DNA from: an uncultured Bacteroidia bacterium
GTDB taxonomy: Bacteria; Bacteroidota; Bacteroidia; NS11-12g; UBA955
Assembly: GCA_943788195.1 (NCBI GenBank)
Contig: CALSPH010000001.1
Location: forward strand, 1,685,595 to 1,749,594
Direction: 5' to 3'
DNA: 64,000 nt
In this document: positions 37,704-46,685 of the stretch, in pieces
How the letters are laid out: every line of letters starts with the position of its first letter
Position numbering within the stretch: the stretch's first letter is position 1
The notes under the pieces: model-generated
Database searches by the model: none
The model's input: only the letters and a program-made list of their open reading frames with translations
What the model was told of the DNA's origin: nothing
Made by a program: the position numbers and the translations under genes

Positions 37704-38658
37704 ATGAAAAAATTACTGCTAATGGCATTAACCTTAAGTCTTAGTGCTGGCGCTTTTGCCCAAGACGGAGGAGATGTAAAACAAAAGGCCGCAGAAACAA
37801 AGGCTACTACAAAAGAATTTAAGGACGGATGGACTAAAGGAGGTTTCTTTGGTGCAAACGGATCCAATGTATTATTTGACAATTGGGCTGCAGGTGGATC
37901 AAACCAATCAGGTTTAGTGCTAAATGCGAGCTTGTTTGCAATCAAGAAACAAGGTATAGGTTTATGGGAAAACTATTTAGATGCTGCCTATGGTGTAGTA
38001 AAAAATGGGAAATCTGACTTTGTTAAGTCAGAAGATAAGTTGGTCTATCAAACTAAATACGGTAGGAGAATAAACGATAAATTGAACTATGCTGCTTTGT
38101 TTAATTTAAACACAACTCTTTTTCCAGCTTGGGATCCATCTGATTTGAATAGAGAGGGTGGAACCGTTTCTGACTTTCTAGCTCAGGCTTTTGGTTATGC
38201 ATCTGTTGGTTTAGACTATAAGCCTACTTCATACCTTTCTGTATTTGCCTCTCCTATAACGCTAAAATATACGTATAGTAACTCATTAAGATTGGCCGAA
38301 AGATTCGGTATAGATTCGAACAGCAACCTTAGAACAGAAATGGGTTGGTATCTTAATGCTCAAATTAAGAAAGATATTATGAAAAATGTTAACTGGCAAT
38401 CACGTATTGAGTTATTTAATTCTTATCACAGTGATTATGTTTTCAAAAGAATTGACGTGAACTGGCAAAATACCATTAACATGAAGGTGAATAAATACAT
38501 TACAGTGAGTTTCTTAACGAATATTGATTTATGATGATGATGTTGATGTAAGTACAGATGTTGCAGGTCTAAATCATACACAGGGTAAACAAATGAGAGT
38601 GCAGTGGAAACACTTCACTGGTGTAGGATTCAGTTATAAATTTGGCGACAAATTATAA
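37704..38658 (+). pseudogene. DUF3078-type exported beta-barrel-like protein, C-terminal frameshift
   Basis: Signal peptide KKLLLMALTLSLSAGAFAQ. The mature protein contains WTKGGFFGANGSNVLFDNWA and aromatic beta-strand repeats as in DUF3078 proteins, found across Bacteroidota and probably outer-membrane located. The main frame stops at 38534 after FLTNIDL; shifting frame there gives YDDDVDVSTDVAGLNHTQ, then a final strand GVGFSYKFGDKL and a stop at 38658, the natural C-terminus. Full length about 318 residues. The break is in a GATGATGAT-rich stretch. Function unknown. Confidence 0.8.
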
Positions 38659-38671
38659 AAGAAAAAAACTA

Positions 38672-38712
38672 TTTTTGAAAAGTCCATCCGCATGTGCAGA
38701 TGGACTTTTTTT
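38672..38712 (+). terminator. Terminator after the DUF3078 gene
   Basis: Arms AAAAGTCCATC and GATGGACTTTTT with a short loop (GCATGTGC region) and a T-run, about 20 nt after the stop at 38658. Confidence 0.8.
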
Positions 38713-38717
38713 AGCTC

Positions 38718-39337
38718 ATGTATATAGAAATTGACAAAGAACACATTGCCTACTCCGATATTCAAGATATTGTAGGCATTCTGAATAATGGTGGAATTGC
38801 TATAATTCCTACCGATTCTGTTTTATGCATTGGTGTGTTGCTTAAAACCAAAAAGACGCGATGATAAAATTGTGTAAATTAGTTGGTAAAAAGCCTGCCC
38901 AATCCAACTTGTCTATGCTTTTGCCTTCTATTTCAACAATCAGTGACTACACGACACCCATTTGGTAGCAGCGTTTTTAGAATGTTAAAATCATATACTC
39001 CTGGCCCCTACACATTCATTCTTCGTGCAAATAATAGCATTCCGAAAATGTTTATGAGTAAACGTAAAGAAGTGGGTATTCGTGTTCCAGATAACAAGAT
39101 ATGTCAAGCAATTCTCGAGCAAATCAAGCAGCCCATTGGTCAGCGTTCTTCGCTTAAAAATGAAGATGAATTTCTTGAGTATTTTAGTGATCCATATGAG
39201 ATTCAGTCAGACTGGCAAGACAAGGTAGATATTATCGTTGCAGGGGGCAATAGTATTATGGAGCCCTCAACTATTATTGATTGCACGGGTCCCATGAGCC
39301 TGAGCTTGTCCGTGAAGGCGCAGGCAAACTCGATTAA
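38718..39337 (+). pseudogene. TsaC/Sua5/YciO-like threonylcarbamoyl-AMP synthase, several frameshifts
   Basis: Would make threonylcarbamoyl-AMP for the t6A37 modification of tRNAs, or act as its YciO paralogue. The pieces in order are MYIEIDKEHIAYSDIQDI, the nucleotide-site stretch GGIAIIPTDSV, LCKLVGKKPAQSNLSML, SYTPGPYTFILRA (conserved PGP), VGIRVPDN and, in a third frame, STIIDCTG then EPELVREGAGKLD. The last piece shows that the natural stop is at 39337, not 39359. At least three indels, near 38840-38870, 38960 and 39288. The protein would be about 205 residues, the size of the short YciO form. Convergent with the DPM1-like gene. Confidence 0.8.
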
Positions 39338-39367
39338 GGCTTTGAAAACAAGCTTTTAATCTTCATT

Positions 39368-40060
39368 TCAATCACACCAAATACAAGCTTCTTTAAAGAT
39401 GCCTTTGGTCATTTTACTGGTACCTTCTGTTCGGTCAGTGAAAATAATAGGAACTTCTACTATTTGAATTATTCCGCCACGCTTTAAACTTCATTTCAAT
39501 TTTGAAAAGCATAGCCTTTAAATCGGATTTTATTTAAATCAATGGTTTCAAGTACTTTTCGCGTATAACACACAAATCCAGCGGTAGTATCCCTGATTTC
39601 ATTCCAGTGATGATGCGTACGTAAGCACTTGCATAATAGCTCATCAACACTCTACCCATGGGGCCAATTCACCACGTTAACACCTGTCCACATAACGGCT
39701 GCCAATACACATGTCTGCACCTTGTATTTCACAAGCTTCAATCAAATGAGCCAGATCCTTAGGATTATGGCTAATATCGCAATCCATTTCACAGATGTAT
39801 TCATAATGCTTCTCTAAGCACCATCTAAATCCAGCTATATAAGCCCGTACCAAGACCATTTTTATTGGTTCTCTTTAATAATGCAATCGCTGTGGATGCA
39901 CTTTTTGATTATCTTCAACAATACTCCCCGTGCCATCAGGAGAATTATCGTCTACTACTAGAACATGTAAGTCTGAATGTACTGAAAGAACGGTATCCAA
40001 CATCTTTTGAATGTTTTCCTTTTCATTATAAGTCGGAATGATTACGATTTTGTTAGACAC
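39368..40060 (-). pseudogene. Polyprenol-phosphate mannosyltransferase (DPM1-like GT2), several frameshifts
   Basis: GT2 enzyme that loads a sugar onto polyprenyl phosphate. N-terminal frame: KIVIIPTYNEKENIQKML and VVDDNSPDGT (nucleotide-binding and DDNSPDGT motif). Second frame: YIAGFRWCLEKHYEYICEMD with the DCDISH metal motif and GSRYV. Third: NVVNWPMGRVLMSYYAS and, further on, TTAGFVCYTRKVLE, EVPIIFTDRTEGTSKM and the stop at 39370-39368. About 230 residues, without C-terminal membrane helices, so the soluble DPM1 type. Breaks near 39860, 39670, 39550 and 39505. The order of motifs is complete, so the gene is likely functional in the organism. Confidence 0.83.
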
Positions 40061-40112
40061 AATACTTAATTTCGTGCGAAAATAAGCCTTTAACGGATTA
40101 TAATTTTATTGA

Positions 40113-40598
40113 ATGGATAGAAAACTTGCATTTTTAGACAGAGACGGTGTACTCAATAGAGAACTCGGGAATTATGTTTGCAAAAAAGAGGACTTTATCT
40201 TGCTGGACCATGCCATAAAAAATGTAAAATTTTGGGTGCAAAAGGATATGAACTCGTGATGATTACCAATCAGGGAGGTATAGCAAAGCAGATGTATACA
40301 GAAGCAGACTTGAAAGAAATGCATCAAATCCTTTTGGATGAATATGCTATCCAAGGCATTCCATTTCTGGCCACCTATTATTGCCCTCACCATTCAATTA
40401 TCGAAAATTGTTTATGTAGAAGCCTAAGGGATTAATGATAGAACGCGCCTTGGCCAAGTACAACGCCAATCCAAACCAATGCTTTTTGATCGGGGACAAC
40501 AAAGGGATGTTCAAGCTGCACATGCAGCTGGTGTTATGAATGCCTTTGAAATCCAATCGAATGATGACTGGGAGGCTATTGCGCATTCAGTAGATTAA
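40113..40598 (+). pseudogene. HAD-family phosphatase (GmhB / HisB-N type), frameshifted
   Basis: HAD-IIIA hydrolase similar to heptose-1,7-bisphosphate 7-phosphatase. Start MDRKLAFLDRDGVLNREL with the DxD nucleophile pair (Asp9 and Asp11). A missing A near 40227 shifts to KGYELVMITNQGGIAKQM (Thr of motif II), then the Cys-His loop TYYCPHHS with ENCLC, typical of GmhB zinc ligands. A second shift near 40422 leads to GLMIERALAKYNANPNQCFL, IGDN (motif IV) and VQAAHAAGVMNAF. About 160 residues, the GmhB size. Its 3' end overlaps the convergent cytochrome/TPR gene by 23 nt. Confidence 0.8.
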
Positions 40599-42375
40599 GC
40601 TGTTTTTTAGCCTGTTTATGATCCGGCTCCAATCGGAGTACTTGTTTAAACTGTTCCATAGCCAAAGTTGGCTTGTTTTCACTTACTAGAATCAAACCAT
40701 AGTAATAGTATGCCTGGGCGTTCTTTTTTTGCTCCGTCATGATGTAATTAACATCAAGGAGTGCCTTTTTAGGCTGATTAAGCTTTAGCAAAGCTTCCAC
40801 TCGTGCTAATCGATACTCCATATGCTTTGATTTTAAACTAATCGCGCGCTGGTACCATAGCAGAGCAGATGTGTAACTTAATTCGTTAGAGTAGCTCTGC
40901 GCTATTTGATATGCCGTAAAATGAGCAGCTACAGTCAAAGTGTCTATCTTATCTCCTATTCTTTTCACTTCATTAACTTTTGCTTGTTGTACCAGTAATG
41001 CACGACTGCAGGGCTATAGTTAATAAGATCGAATCCAGCGGCCAAATCATCTGCTTTATCCATATAGAATTCTTTCGCATCAAATTTTTCAAAATAAGTC
41101 AAATAAGCAAGCAGCTGCATTCATTGGTTTTTTCCCCTCCATTTATTGATTTTAATCCAACCACTTACCTGGAATGAGAACCACAGAGTCTTTTCCTGGT
41201 TTACGGATATAATGATCGTGAATAGATACATGTGGAATGTCTTTAGCACCTTTTAGCGGCATATGACAATTAACACAATTATCTCCTACCTTCATTCGCA
41301 TTTTATCAGATTCAGAACAGGATGCATTCTTTCCTTCAGCATGACAGCCAACGCATGTAGAATTAAATTGACCAATATTGGTTTCTTTAACGCTAATATG
41401 GGGATTATGGCAGCTGATGCAAGTAAAATTTAACTCGGGTTGTATTGACTCAGGTTATCAGAATTGGATTGGATAAAGCATTTACTTTGCTGAAACCGCT
41501 CTGCATGTGAGGCCATTATAAACGGATGATTATCATTGTCATATTTAGGCAGATAAACCTGCATCACTTCACTTAATGCCATGCCTGGTCTAAATCTGCG
41601 AACGACTTCCCACTCTTCAAGACCGCATTTCCTTGCAAATGGCACCTTTGACATAAATCTATTTGCAGTTTCCAAGGAAGCCGTTTGGGATTCACGATGG
41701 TATAGTCCGCTCCTTTGGATACATCAACAGTTATCCCTATGTTTTTTTCTTTACATGGATACTACCGGGTCCATGGCAACGCTCACAGCTGATTCCGTTG
41801 GGAATGTCTAAGTACTTGTGGGTACTGGGCTTTGTCCATTATCGGTAGACTATTGTGGCAAGTCATACACTCTTGTTCAATCTTACGTGAAAACCGAATA
41901 TTATTGGACTCATATCCGGGGGTAACCCCCATTTTTGTTCCTGAACATACCAAGTCATTGGGGCTTGATAAATGTACCCTTCGTCAGACCAGAAATGAGA
42001 ATTGGTGTGCTGTCCACTCCCAATTATATATTCGATTTTTTCTTCGCGATAATGAGTGGTGTCCTTGCTCTTGTATTCTGAATTCTGCGATAAACATGTT
42101 TTCGCCTCTCCAAAAAAGAACGATAAAACAAATCTGAGAAAACTATCGTAAATTAATGCATTGCTAAAATCTGCTCCAGATTTTTGCCTTGTAGCCTTGC
42201 TGAAGCTAAGCCCCATGCCAGTATGTTGAAATGTATGCTGCTTGTCTGCATGACAATTTTCACATGTCACACTACCTACATAATCCGCTTCTCCATAAAC
42301 ATTAAGAAATGGAGAATCTTTTACTTTTTCTGTAGCATGTGTATTGCAGGCAATGATAATTATACTCCCTAGCAA
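40576..42375 (-). pseudogene. Heptaheme c-type cytochrome with C-terminal TPR repeats, many frameshifts
   Basis: Reading through frames on the minus strand gives one protein of about 600 residues. Its N-terminus is a lipoprotein-like signal (GSIIIIACNTH). Seven heme-binding CXXCH motifs follow in order: CENCH, CMTCH, CERCH, CQRCH, CISCH, CVGCH and CVNCH. The last third (40576-40968) is helical TPR sequence, for example SALLWYQRAISLKSKHMEYR and LAMEQFKQVLRLEPDHKQ. The pattern resembles cytochrome c554-like (PF13435-type) proteins with TPR tails, of unknown electron partner. The start is uncertain (TTG at 42375, or further upstream across a stop). At least five indels. Last gene of the PASTA-T9SS-rhodanese run. 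Confidence 0.78.
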
Positions 42376-42405
42376 GAGCTAATAAAATTGCTGCCTGAGC
42401 AACTT

Positions 42406-42713
42406 CTATCCGTTTGGAAATTGAGATTGCCAATCGAGCATTCCTCCTAATAGATTACGCACTTTTGAAAATCCTTGCGCGGTTAAAAAGGACTTAGCAG
42501 AACCGCTTCTTCCTCCAGATTTACAATGAATAATAAGCTCTTGGTCTTTCAATTCTTCAAATCTTCAATACGCTGTGGCAATGTGCCTAAAGGGATGAGT
42601 TTGCGCTCCAATGTTAAACTCCTCATGTTCCCATGTTTCTCGCACGTCAATAATATTTAGCTTTTCGCCATTATCAAGTCGTGTCTTCATTCTAAAACGT
42701 TGATGTCGTCCAT
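42406..42713 (-). pseudogene. Rhodanese-domain sulfurtransferase, frameshifted
   Basis: Single rhodanese domain of about 102 residues. First piece MDDINVLE, one missing A, then MKTRLDNGEKLNIIDVRETW and EHEEFNIGA. After another shift near 42580: ELKDQELIIHCKSGGRSGSA, with active-site Cys in HCKSGGRS, then FLTAQGFSKVRNLLGGMLDW and QSQFPNG before the stop at 42408-42406. All signature parts are present. Start at 42713 overlaps the stop of the upstream T9SS gene (TAATG). Confidence 0.82.
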
Positions 42714-44612
42714 TATTTAATAATAATTTTACGTGTACTGCTGCCTTTGTGGTTAGATACGAGGGCAAATATAAATTCCTTTTTTGAAAAGTTGTAAACT
42801 GTGCTCCATTTTACCTTCCATGGATTGCATGATAAGTTTACCGGTTAGATTAAAAATTTGATACTGAATGGGTTCTTTATCCGTTAATATTAACATTACC
42901 ATTCGAGGGATTCGGATACACATTGAATTCTATAATAGCATCCAACTTATCCACTGATACGATAGGAATAATCGGCTTACCAATTAAAGGACGAATCATT
43001 AATGTTCCGTTAAAACCAGAGGGCAATGGGGCCCAATTTCCGACTAAATTATAATAAATATTAGTATTCAACTGGTCGTAGTTTTCATTCCCAGCCTACA
43101 TTAATTTTAAAGTCCTGAATTCTGTTGCCATCCCACAAAGAATTCACCTGCAGGAAGTATGATTAGCGTGTCTAATTCAAAACGAGCAAATCCGTTTCTA
43201 CCATTCACGTAAGTAGGCACTGCTTCCAATTCATAAATCAAGGTATCCGCTTTTCCAGGGCCATTGGCAATATCTGCCCAAAACTGGATCTTAATCGGCC
43301 GGTTCCCAACCTCCTCAAATGCTCGATTGAAATGAATGGTCAACCCCTTGTAGTGTATCTGTTTTGGCAAGGTTAAACCAACTACGGTGTAACCAGGCCC
43401 GCTTGGCAGTCCTGAGTAATCTAATGCATAACCTACTTCTGCAGAACCATCGTCATAGGCGTAGTAAATGGTGGAATCGGGTTATCTTTTCTACACTATT
43501 ATTATTAAAGTTGTTATACACTTGTTGCTCAATGGAGTCATACGTAAGCGTACTGTTAGGCAGAAATGTGTATTTAGTAGTAATTATGGGTGTGTCACCC
43601 GTGAGACCCGCAAGTGAAAAACCATCAATAGTTTTTACCAAACTTGACTGAGGTGGAATATTAGAAGCATTGGTTGCCAGAAAACTATAAAAGAGGTATT
43701 CTGTTCGTCCTTAGCCTCAACATCATACAAAACTAAAGCAGTCGCATTTTGAGAATTGTTTCTCATATAAAACTCCCGGTTTGAACTGTAGACATATAAG
43801 CGGGTAGGATTCACCAAAAAATGATCATAGGGTAAGATGGAATAAGGTGCTAACAGACCCTTTAGGCTCCCGTGCAAAAGCGATTGCCCTTCGCGCGCCG
43901 CCTCATTAACGCTCCGATCTTCGTTCAATTCCACGTAGTCTAAATGAAAATAGGTTCATATTACCACTGTTTTTTCACATAGTTAATGAAACGAAATTGA
44001 AATGTATTAAAAAGGTAATCTGCATTATCAATGGCTATAAAATATTGCGTAAATATCGAAGCGACATTCCCTGTAATGTTTCCAACGGTGGTCCAATCAC
44101 CAATTGCAATTTTTAAATTGGAGCAGTAAGGAATCCCCTGCTTCGGGCACATCCCCTAAACCACCTGTTTGCACGTAAAAACTCAAGTAAATACTATCGC
44201 TTATTGAATAATTGTTGAGATCTCTATCGTTACTAAGGTTTATGCATTGAGAGGTTAATGTATCCGATCTTGAAGAAGCAAATCGACTCAAGAAATTATA
44301 AGGCGTTCCGTTGGCGTCTAGGTGATCAAAAGTCGCCACGCCTCTAGTAATTTGATTATTTGTAAACGTATTATTAATAAACACATCATCATCTTGCCAA
44401 AGCGAATCGATTGGATTAGGGCCATTGTAAGCAAAATCATCGAAAAAAGGCAGGTGTAAAGTGTCCGGGTAAGGTGCTTGCGATGGCGCTCATGTCAATA
44501 CGAGCTTTTGCATGCACATTGCTATTTAAACTATTTTTACGGGTCCTTGTGCTAACGTTGTTAAAACACACGCCCCAAATAAAAAAATAGTCGTTATCGC
44601 TCTATTACCCAT
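42713..44612 (-). pseudogene. T9SS type A sorting-domain surface protein, many frameshifts
   Basis: Reconstructed protein of about 630 residues. Start set at the ATG at 44612, which begins signal peptide MGNRAITTIFLFGACVLTTL; in-frame starts up to 44720 are possible. Later pieces: FDHLDANGTPYNFLSRF, YSISDSIYLSFYVQTGGLGD and DWTTVGNITGNVASIFTQYF (a MAM/jelly-roll-like beta domain), then IHYKGLTIHFNRAFEEVGNR. The C-terminal domain has FNVYPNPSNGNVNI and GKLIMQS, and ends SNHKGSSTRKIIIK with the stop at 42715-42713. This is the T9SS sorting signal. No enzymatic motif seen. At least six indels. Confidence 0.75.
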
Positions 44613-44732
44613 CTTTGCCTGTTGAATCTTGCAAGGCTTGTTTTGCATTTCTATCAATTTTATCCTTCGCCTAAGCGCCTTTTCATTCATAAAACCTACT
44701 TTATACTCCCCAACCTTCAAGTTGTGAATTAT

Positions 44733-45282
44733 CTACACCTCTGATATAACGCTATCAATGTCAATATATTTTGAAACCAACAGATCTATTTTACTCCCTT
44801 TTTCAATTAACTTACCACTGGCAATAGAATCGCCACCAAAAATATTGCTGTAAGATTACACCAGATCCAAAAAGAGAATATTTGGTATTAATATTTCCGA
44901 CATCCAGACCTGTGTTTTTTAACAAAGCTCTTCCTAAGTTAATGGATTTATTCACTAGCTTAGGCATCCGAACTTTCGGTTTGGGGCAATGCATTAATCG
45001 TCAAATACACTTTTCGGCCTTCCTTTACCATCCGTTTTGGATCTGGATCTTGATCAGTTATGGCAAATTTTTCAGCCTCCTCATCATAAACTGAATCTTG
45101 AATAATTGGAATCAGTTTTAATCCATTCAATTGATCAAACGCTTCATGATAGTTAGGTTTCTAAGATCCGGTATTTCTATCGTATTGAGATGACTTGTAT
45201 ACCATTTGATTCCTTTATCCACAGCAAAGAAAACCAGAATAGAAACAATAAGGGCTATGAATAGATTCTTTAGGAAACGCAT
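44733..45282 (-). pseudogene. Membrane-anchored PASTA-domain protein, frameshifted
   Basis: N-terminal membrane anchor MRFLKNLFIALIVSILVFFA, then PASTA domains: TIEIPDLRNLTYHEAFDQLN (after closing a gap near 45163), EKFAITDQDPDPKRMVKEGR, VRMPKLVNKSINLGRALLKN and, after a third shift near 44846, SGKLIEKGSKIDLLVSKY. Stop at 44735-44733; about 185 residues. Two to three PASTA units and no kinase domain. PASTA domains bind peptidoglycan fragments or beta-lactams in kinases and PBPs; stand-alone forms occur in Bacteroidota with unknown role. A perfect -7 element (TACCTTTGC) lies 8 nt before the start. Confidence 0.82.
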
Positions 45283-45289
45283 TTAAAAA

Positions 45290-45298
45290 GCAAAGGTA
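45290..45298 (-). promoter_or_regulatory. -7 promoter element of the PASTA gene
   Basis: TACCTTTGC on the minus strand, full match to TAnnTTTGC, 7 nt before the ATG at 45282, implying an almost leaderless message. It is immediately downstream of the SRP RNA gene, whose T-rich end overlaps the likely -33 region. Confidence 0.55.
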
Positions 45299-45317
45299 TC
45301 GTTTTAAAATAAAAAAT

Positions 45318-45409
45318 GGCAAGTAAAGTATCGCACCGCTACAACCGCCTACCCTTGCTGCCTTCCGACCCTGGGGGAGTTCAGCAGGAGCTGGTCGTAC
45401 CTACTTGCC
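45318..45409 (-). ncRNA. ffs: Signal recognition particle RNA, small bacterial type (4.5S)
   Basis: About 92 nt. The universal SRP core is present on the minus strand: CAGGGTCGGAAGGCAGCAAG, containing the asymmetric loop and GGAA tetraloop bound by the Ffh M domain. The ends GGCAAGTA and TACTTGCC pair to close the hairpin. A T-rich tract follows (ATTTTTTATTTT), and a perfect -7 promoter element precedes. It is intact, though it lies within the stretch where the coding genes are frameshifted. Confidence 0.93.
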
Positions 45410-45412
45410 GCT

Positions 45413-45421
45413 GCAAAAGTA
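45413..45421 (-). promoter_or_regulatory. -7 promoter element of SRP RNA
   Basis: TACTTTTGC on the minus strand matches TAnnTTTGC exactly and ends 4 nt before the first base of the SRP RNA hairpin, the right spacing for the transcription start. Confidence 0.7.
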
Positions 45422-45543
45422 CGTAATAGAACAAGAAAAGCAAATGCATTTTGGCTTATTTTAGGGCTAATATTCCCGAATTGATTTATAATAATATTAT
45501 GAAAATTGTAGTGATAAGCATTACTTTGTAAAAAAATAAAACA

Positions 45544-45949
45544 ATGGGAATTTTAAGTGGATTAAAAAAATTATTTGGTGGAGCAGAAGAGACTACTGAA
45601 AAAGCAGCAAATGAAGTTAAGGATGCAACGCAAGAAAAAAGCGGAGGCATTATGGATAAGGTAAAAGACTTGGCAGAAGACATCAAAGGATAAAGCTGAA
45701 GATGTGCTAGACAAAGTTGAAGATGTTGCTGAAGATGCTTGGGATAAAACCAAAGAAGTTGCAAGCAACCTAAAAGAAAAGGCTGAAGATGTAGTGGATA
45801 ATCTTGATGAAAAAACTCAACCACTACAAGACAAAATGGCCAATGCAGTTGACATGGTGAAAGAAGTTGGGAAAGATGCTATTGATAAAGCAAAAGATTT
45901 GGTGGATGGAGATGATGATGACACAGAAACTGAAACAAAGGATGCCTAA
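45544..45949 (+). pseudogene. Lys/Asp/Glu-rich amphipathic helical protein (YtxH/LEA-like), one frameshift
   Basis: MGILSGLKKLFGGAEETTEK to EDIKG, then a stop; dropping one G at about 45690 continues with KAEDVLDKVEDVAEDAWDKT and runs to DDDDTETETKDA at 45949. The whole is about 134 residues of 11-residue-like helical repeats (K-x-x-x-E-D patterns) similar to YtxH or LEA-type stress proteins, which are disordered when hydrated and coat membranes or proteins. No signal peptide. Annotation as stress-related is inference from composition. Last frameshifted gene of the anomalous stretch. Confidence 0.7.
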
Positions 45950-45965
45950 TAAAAATAATTGATTA

Positions 45966-46003
45966 TTAAAGCCCTCCTTAATTTATTAGGGAGGGCTTTT
46001 TAT
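45966..46003 (+). terminator. Terminator between the helical protein gene and rsmE
   Basis: Arms AAAGCCCTCC and GGAGGGCTTT around a TTAATTTATTA-type loop, followed by a T-run. The rsmE ATG begins 2 nt after it, so rsmE translation may start very close to the hairpin. Confidence 0.85.
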
Positions 46004-46004
46004 T

Positions 46005-46685
46005 ATGTTCTATACAACTAACTCGAAAACTGGCCTCCTTAGTTCCGAAGAATCAAGGCATTGCACTAAAGTGTTAAGAAAAAATGTGGGAGATTCTATT
46101 GAATTATTTGACGGTATGGGCACGTCTTATATTGCCATTCTTACTAAAGTGGGCAAAGAATGTACCTACCAAATTGAAAAAACGGAACGTCATAAGAGCC
46201 CCTACAAACCCGTACACATAGCAATAGCACCTCCAAAAAAGGCGGCTAGAATGGACTTTATGATTGAAAAGCTAGTTGAACTTGGGATACAAAAGTTAAC
46301 CTTTTTGTCAACACAGCATTCTGAAAGAAGCCGATTGAACCCTGAACGGATTAAGAAACAAGTAATCAGCGCATGCAAGCAAAGTAAGCAGTATTATTTG
46401 CCGGAAATTGATTACAACACTTCATTAAAGCAAATAATCGAATCATACACTAATTTGTATACATGCCATTGCAATCCAAACATAACCAAAACATCCATTC
46501 AAGAAATTAAAACGCCCGCACTTAATGCAATCTGGCTAATAGGGCCAGAAGGAGATTTTAGTATCCAAGAATTAGAAATGTTAAAAGAATCAAAAGCAAC
46601 TTTTATTGATTTAGGTGAACAAAGACTTCGTACAGAAACGGCTGCAATTTATGTTATGAGCGCTTTAAAGTACCTTACGGATTAA
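46005..46685 (+). CDS. rsmE: 16S rRNA (uracil-1498-N3)-methyltransferase
   Basis: SPOUT-type methyltransferase modifying U1498 of 16S rRNA. 226 residues. N-terminal PUA-like domain with EESRHCTKVLRKNVGDSIEL; catalytic knot with PPKKAARMDFMIEKLVELGI, STQHSERSRLN and WLIGPEGDFSIQELEM, which forms the SAM site, then LGEQRLRTETAAIYV, the hallmark LRxETA block. Full length. Convergent with the tryptophan dioxygenase gene (11-nt overlap at the 3' ends). Confidence 0.95.
   Translation: MFYTTNSKTGLLSSEESRHCTKVLRKNVGDSIELFDGMGTSYIAILTKVGKECTYQIEKTERHKSPYKPVHIAIAPPKKAARMDFMIEKLVELGIQKLTFLSTQHSERSRLNPERIKKQVISACKQSKQYYLPEIDYNTSLKQIIESYTNLYTCHCNPNITKTSIQEIKTPALNAIWLIGPEGDFSIQELEMLKESKATFIDLGEQRLRTETAAIYVMSALKYLTD

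Noticed and set aside
37300..45700. Programmed frameshifting as an explanation for the broken genes
   Set aside because: Breaks occur at many different sites and in unrelated genes, without slippery heptamers or downstream structures; sequence error explains them better.
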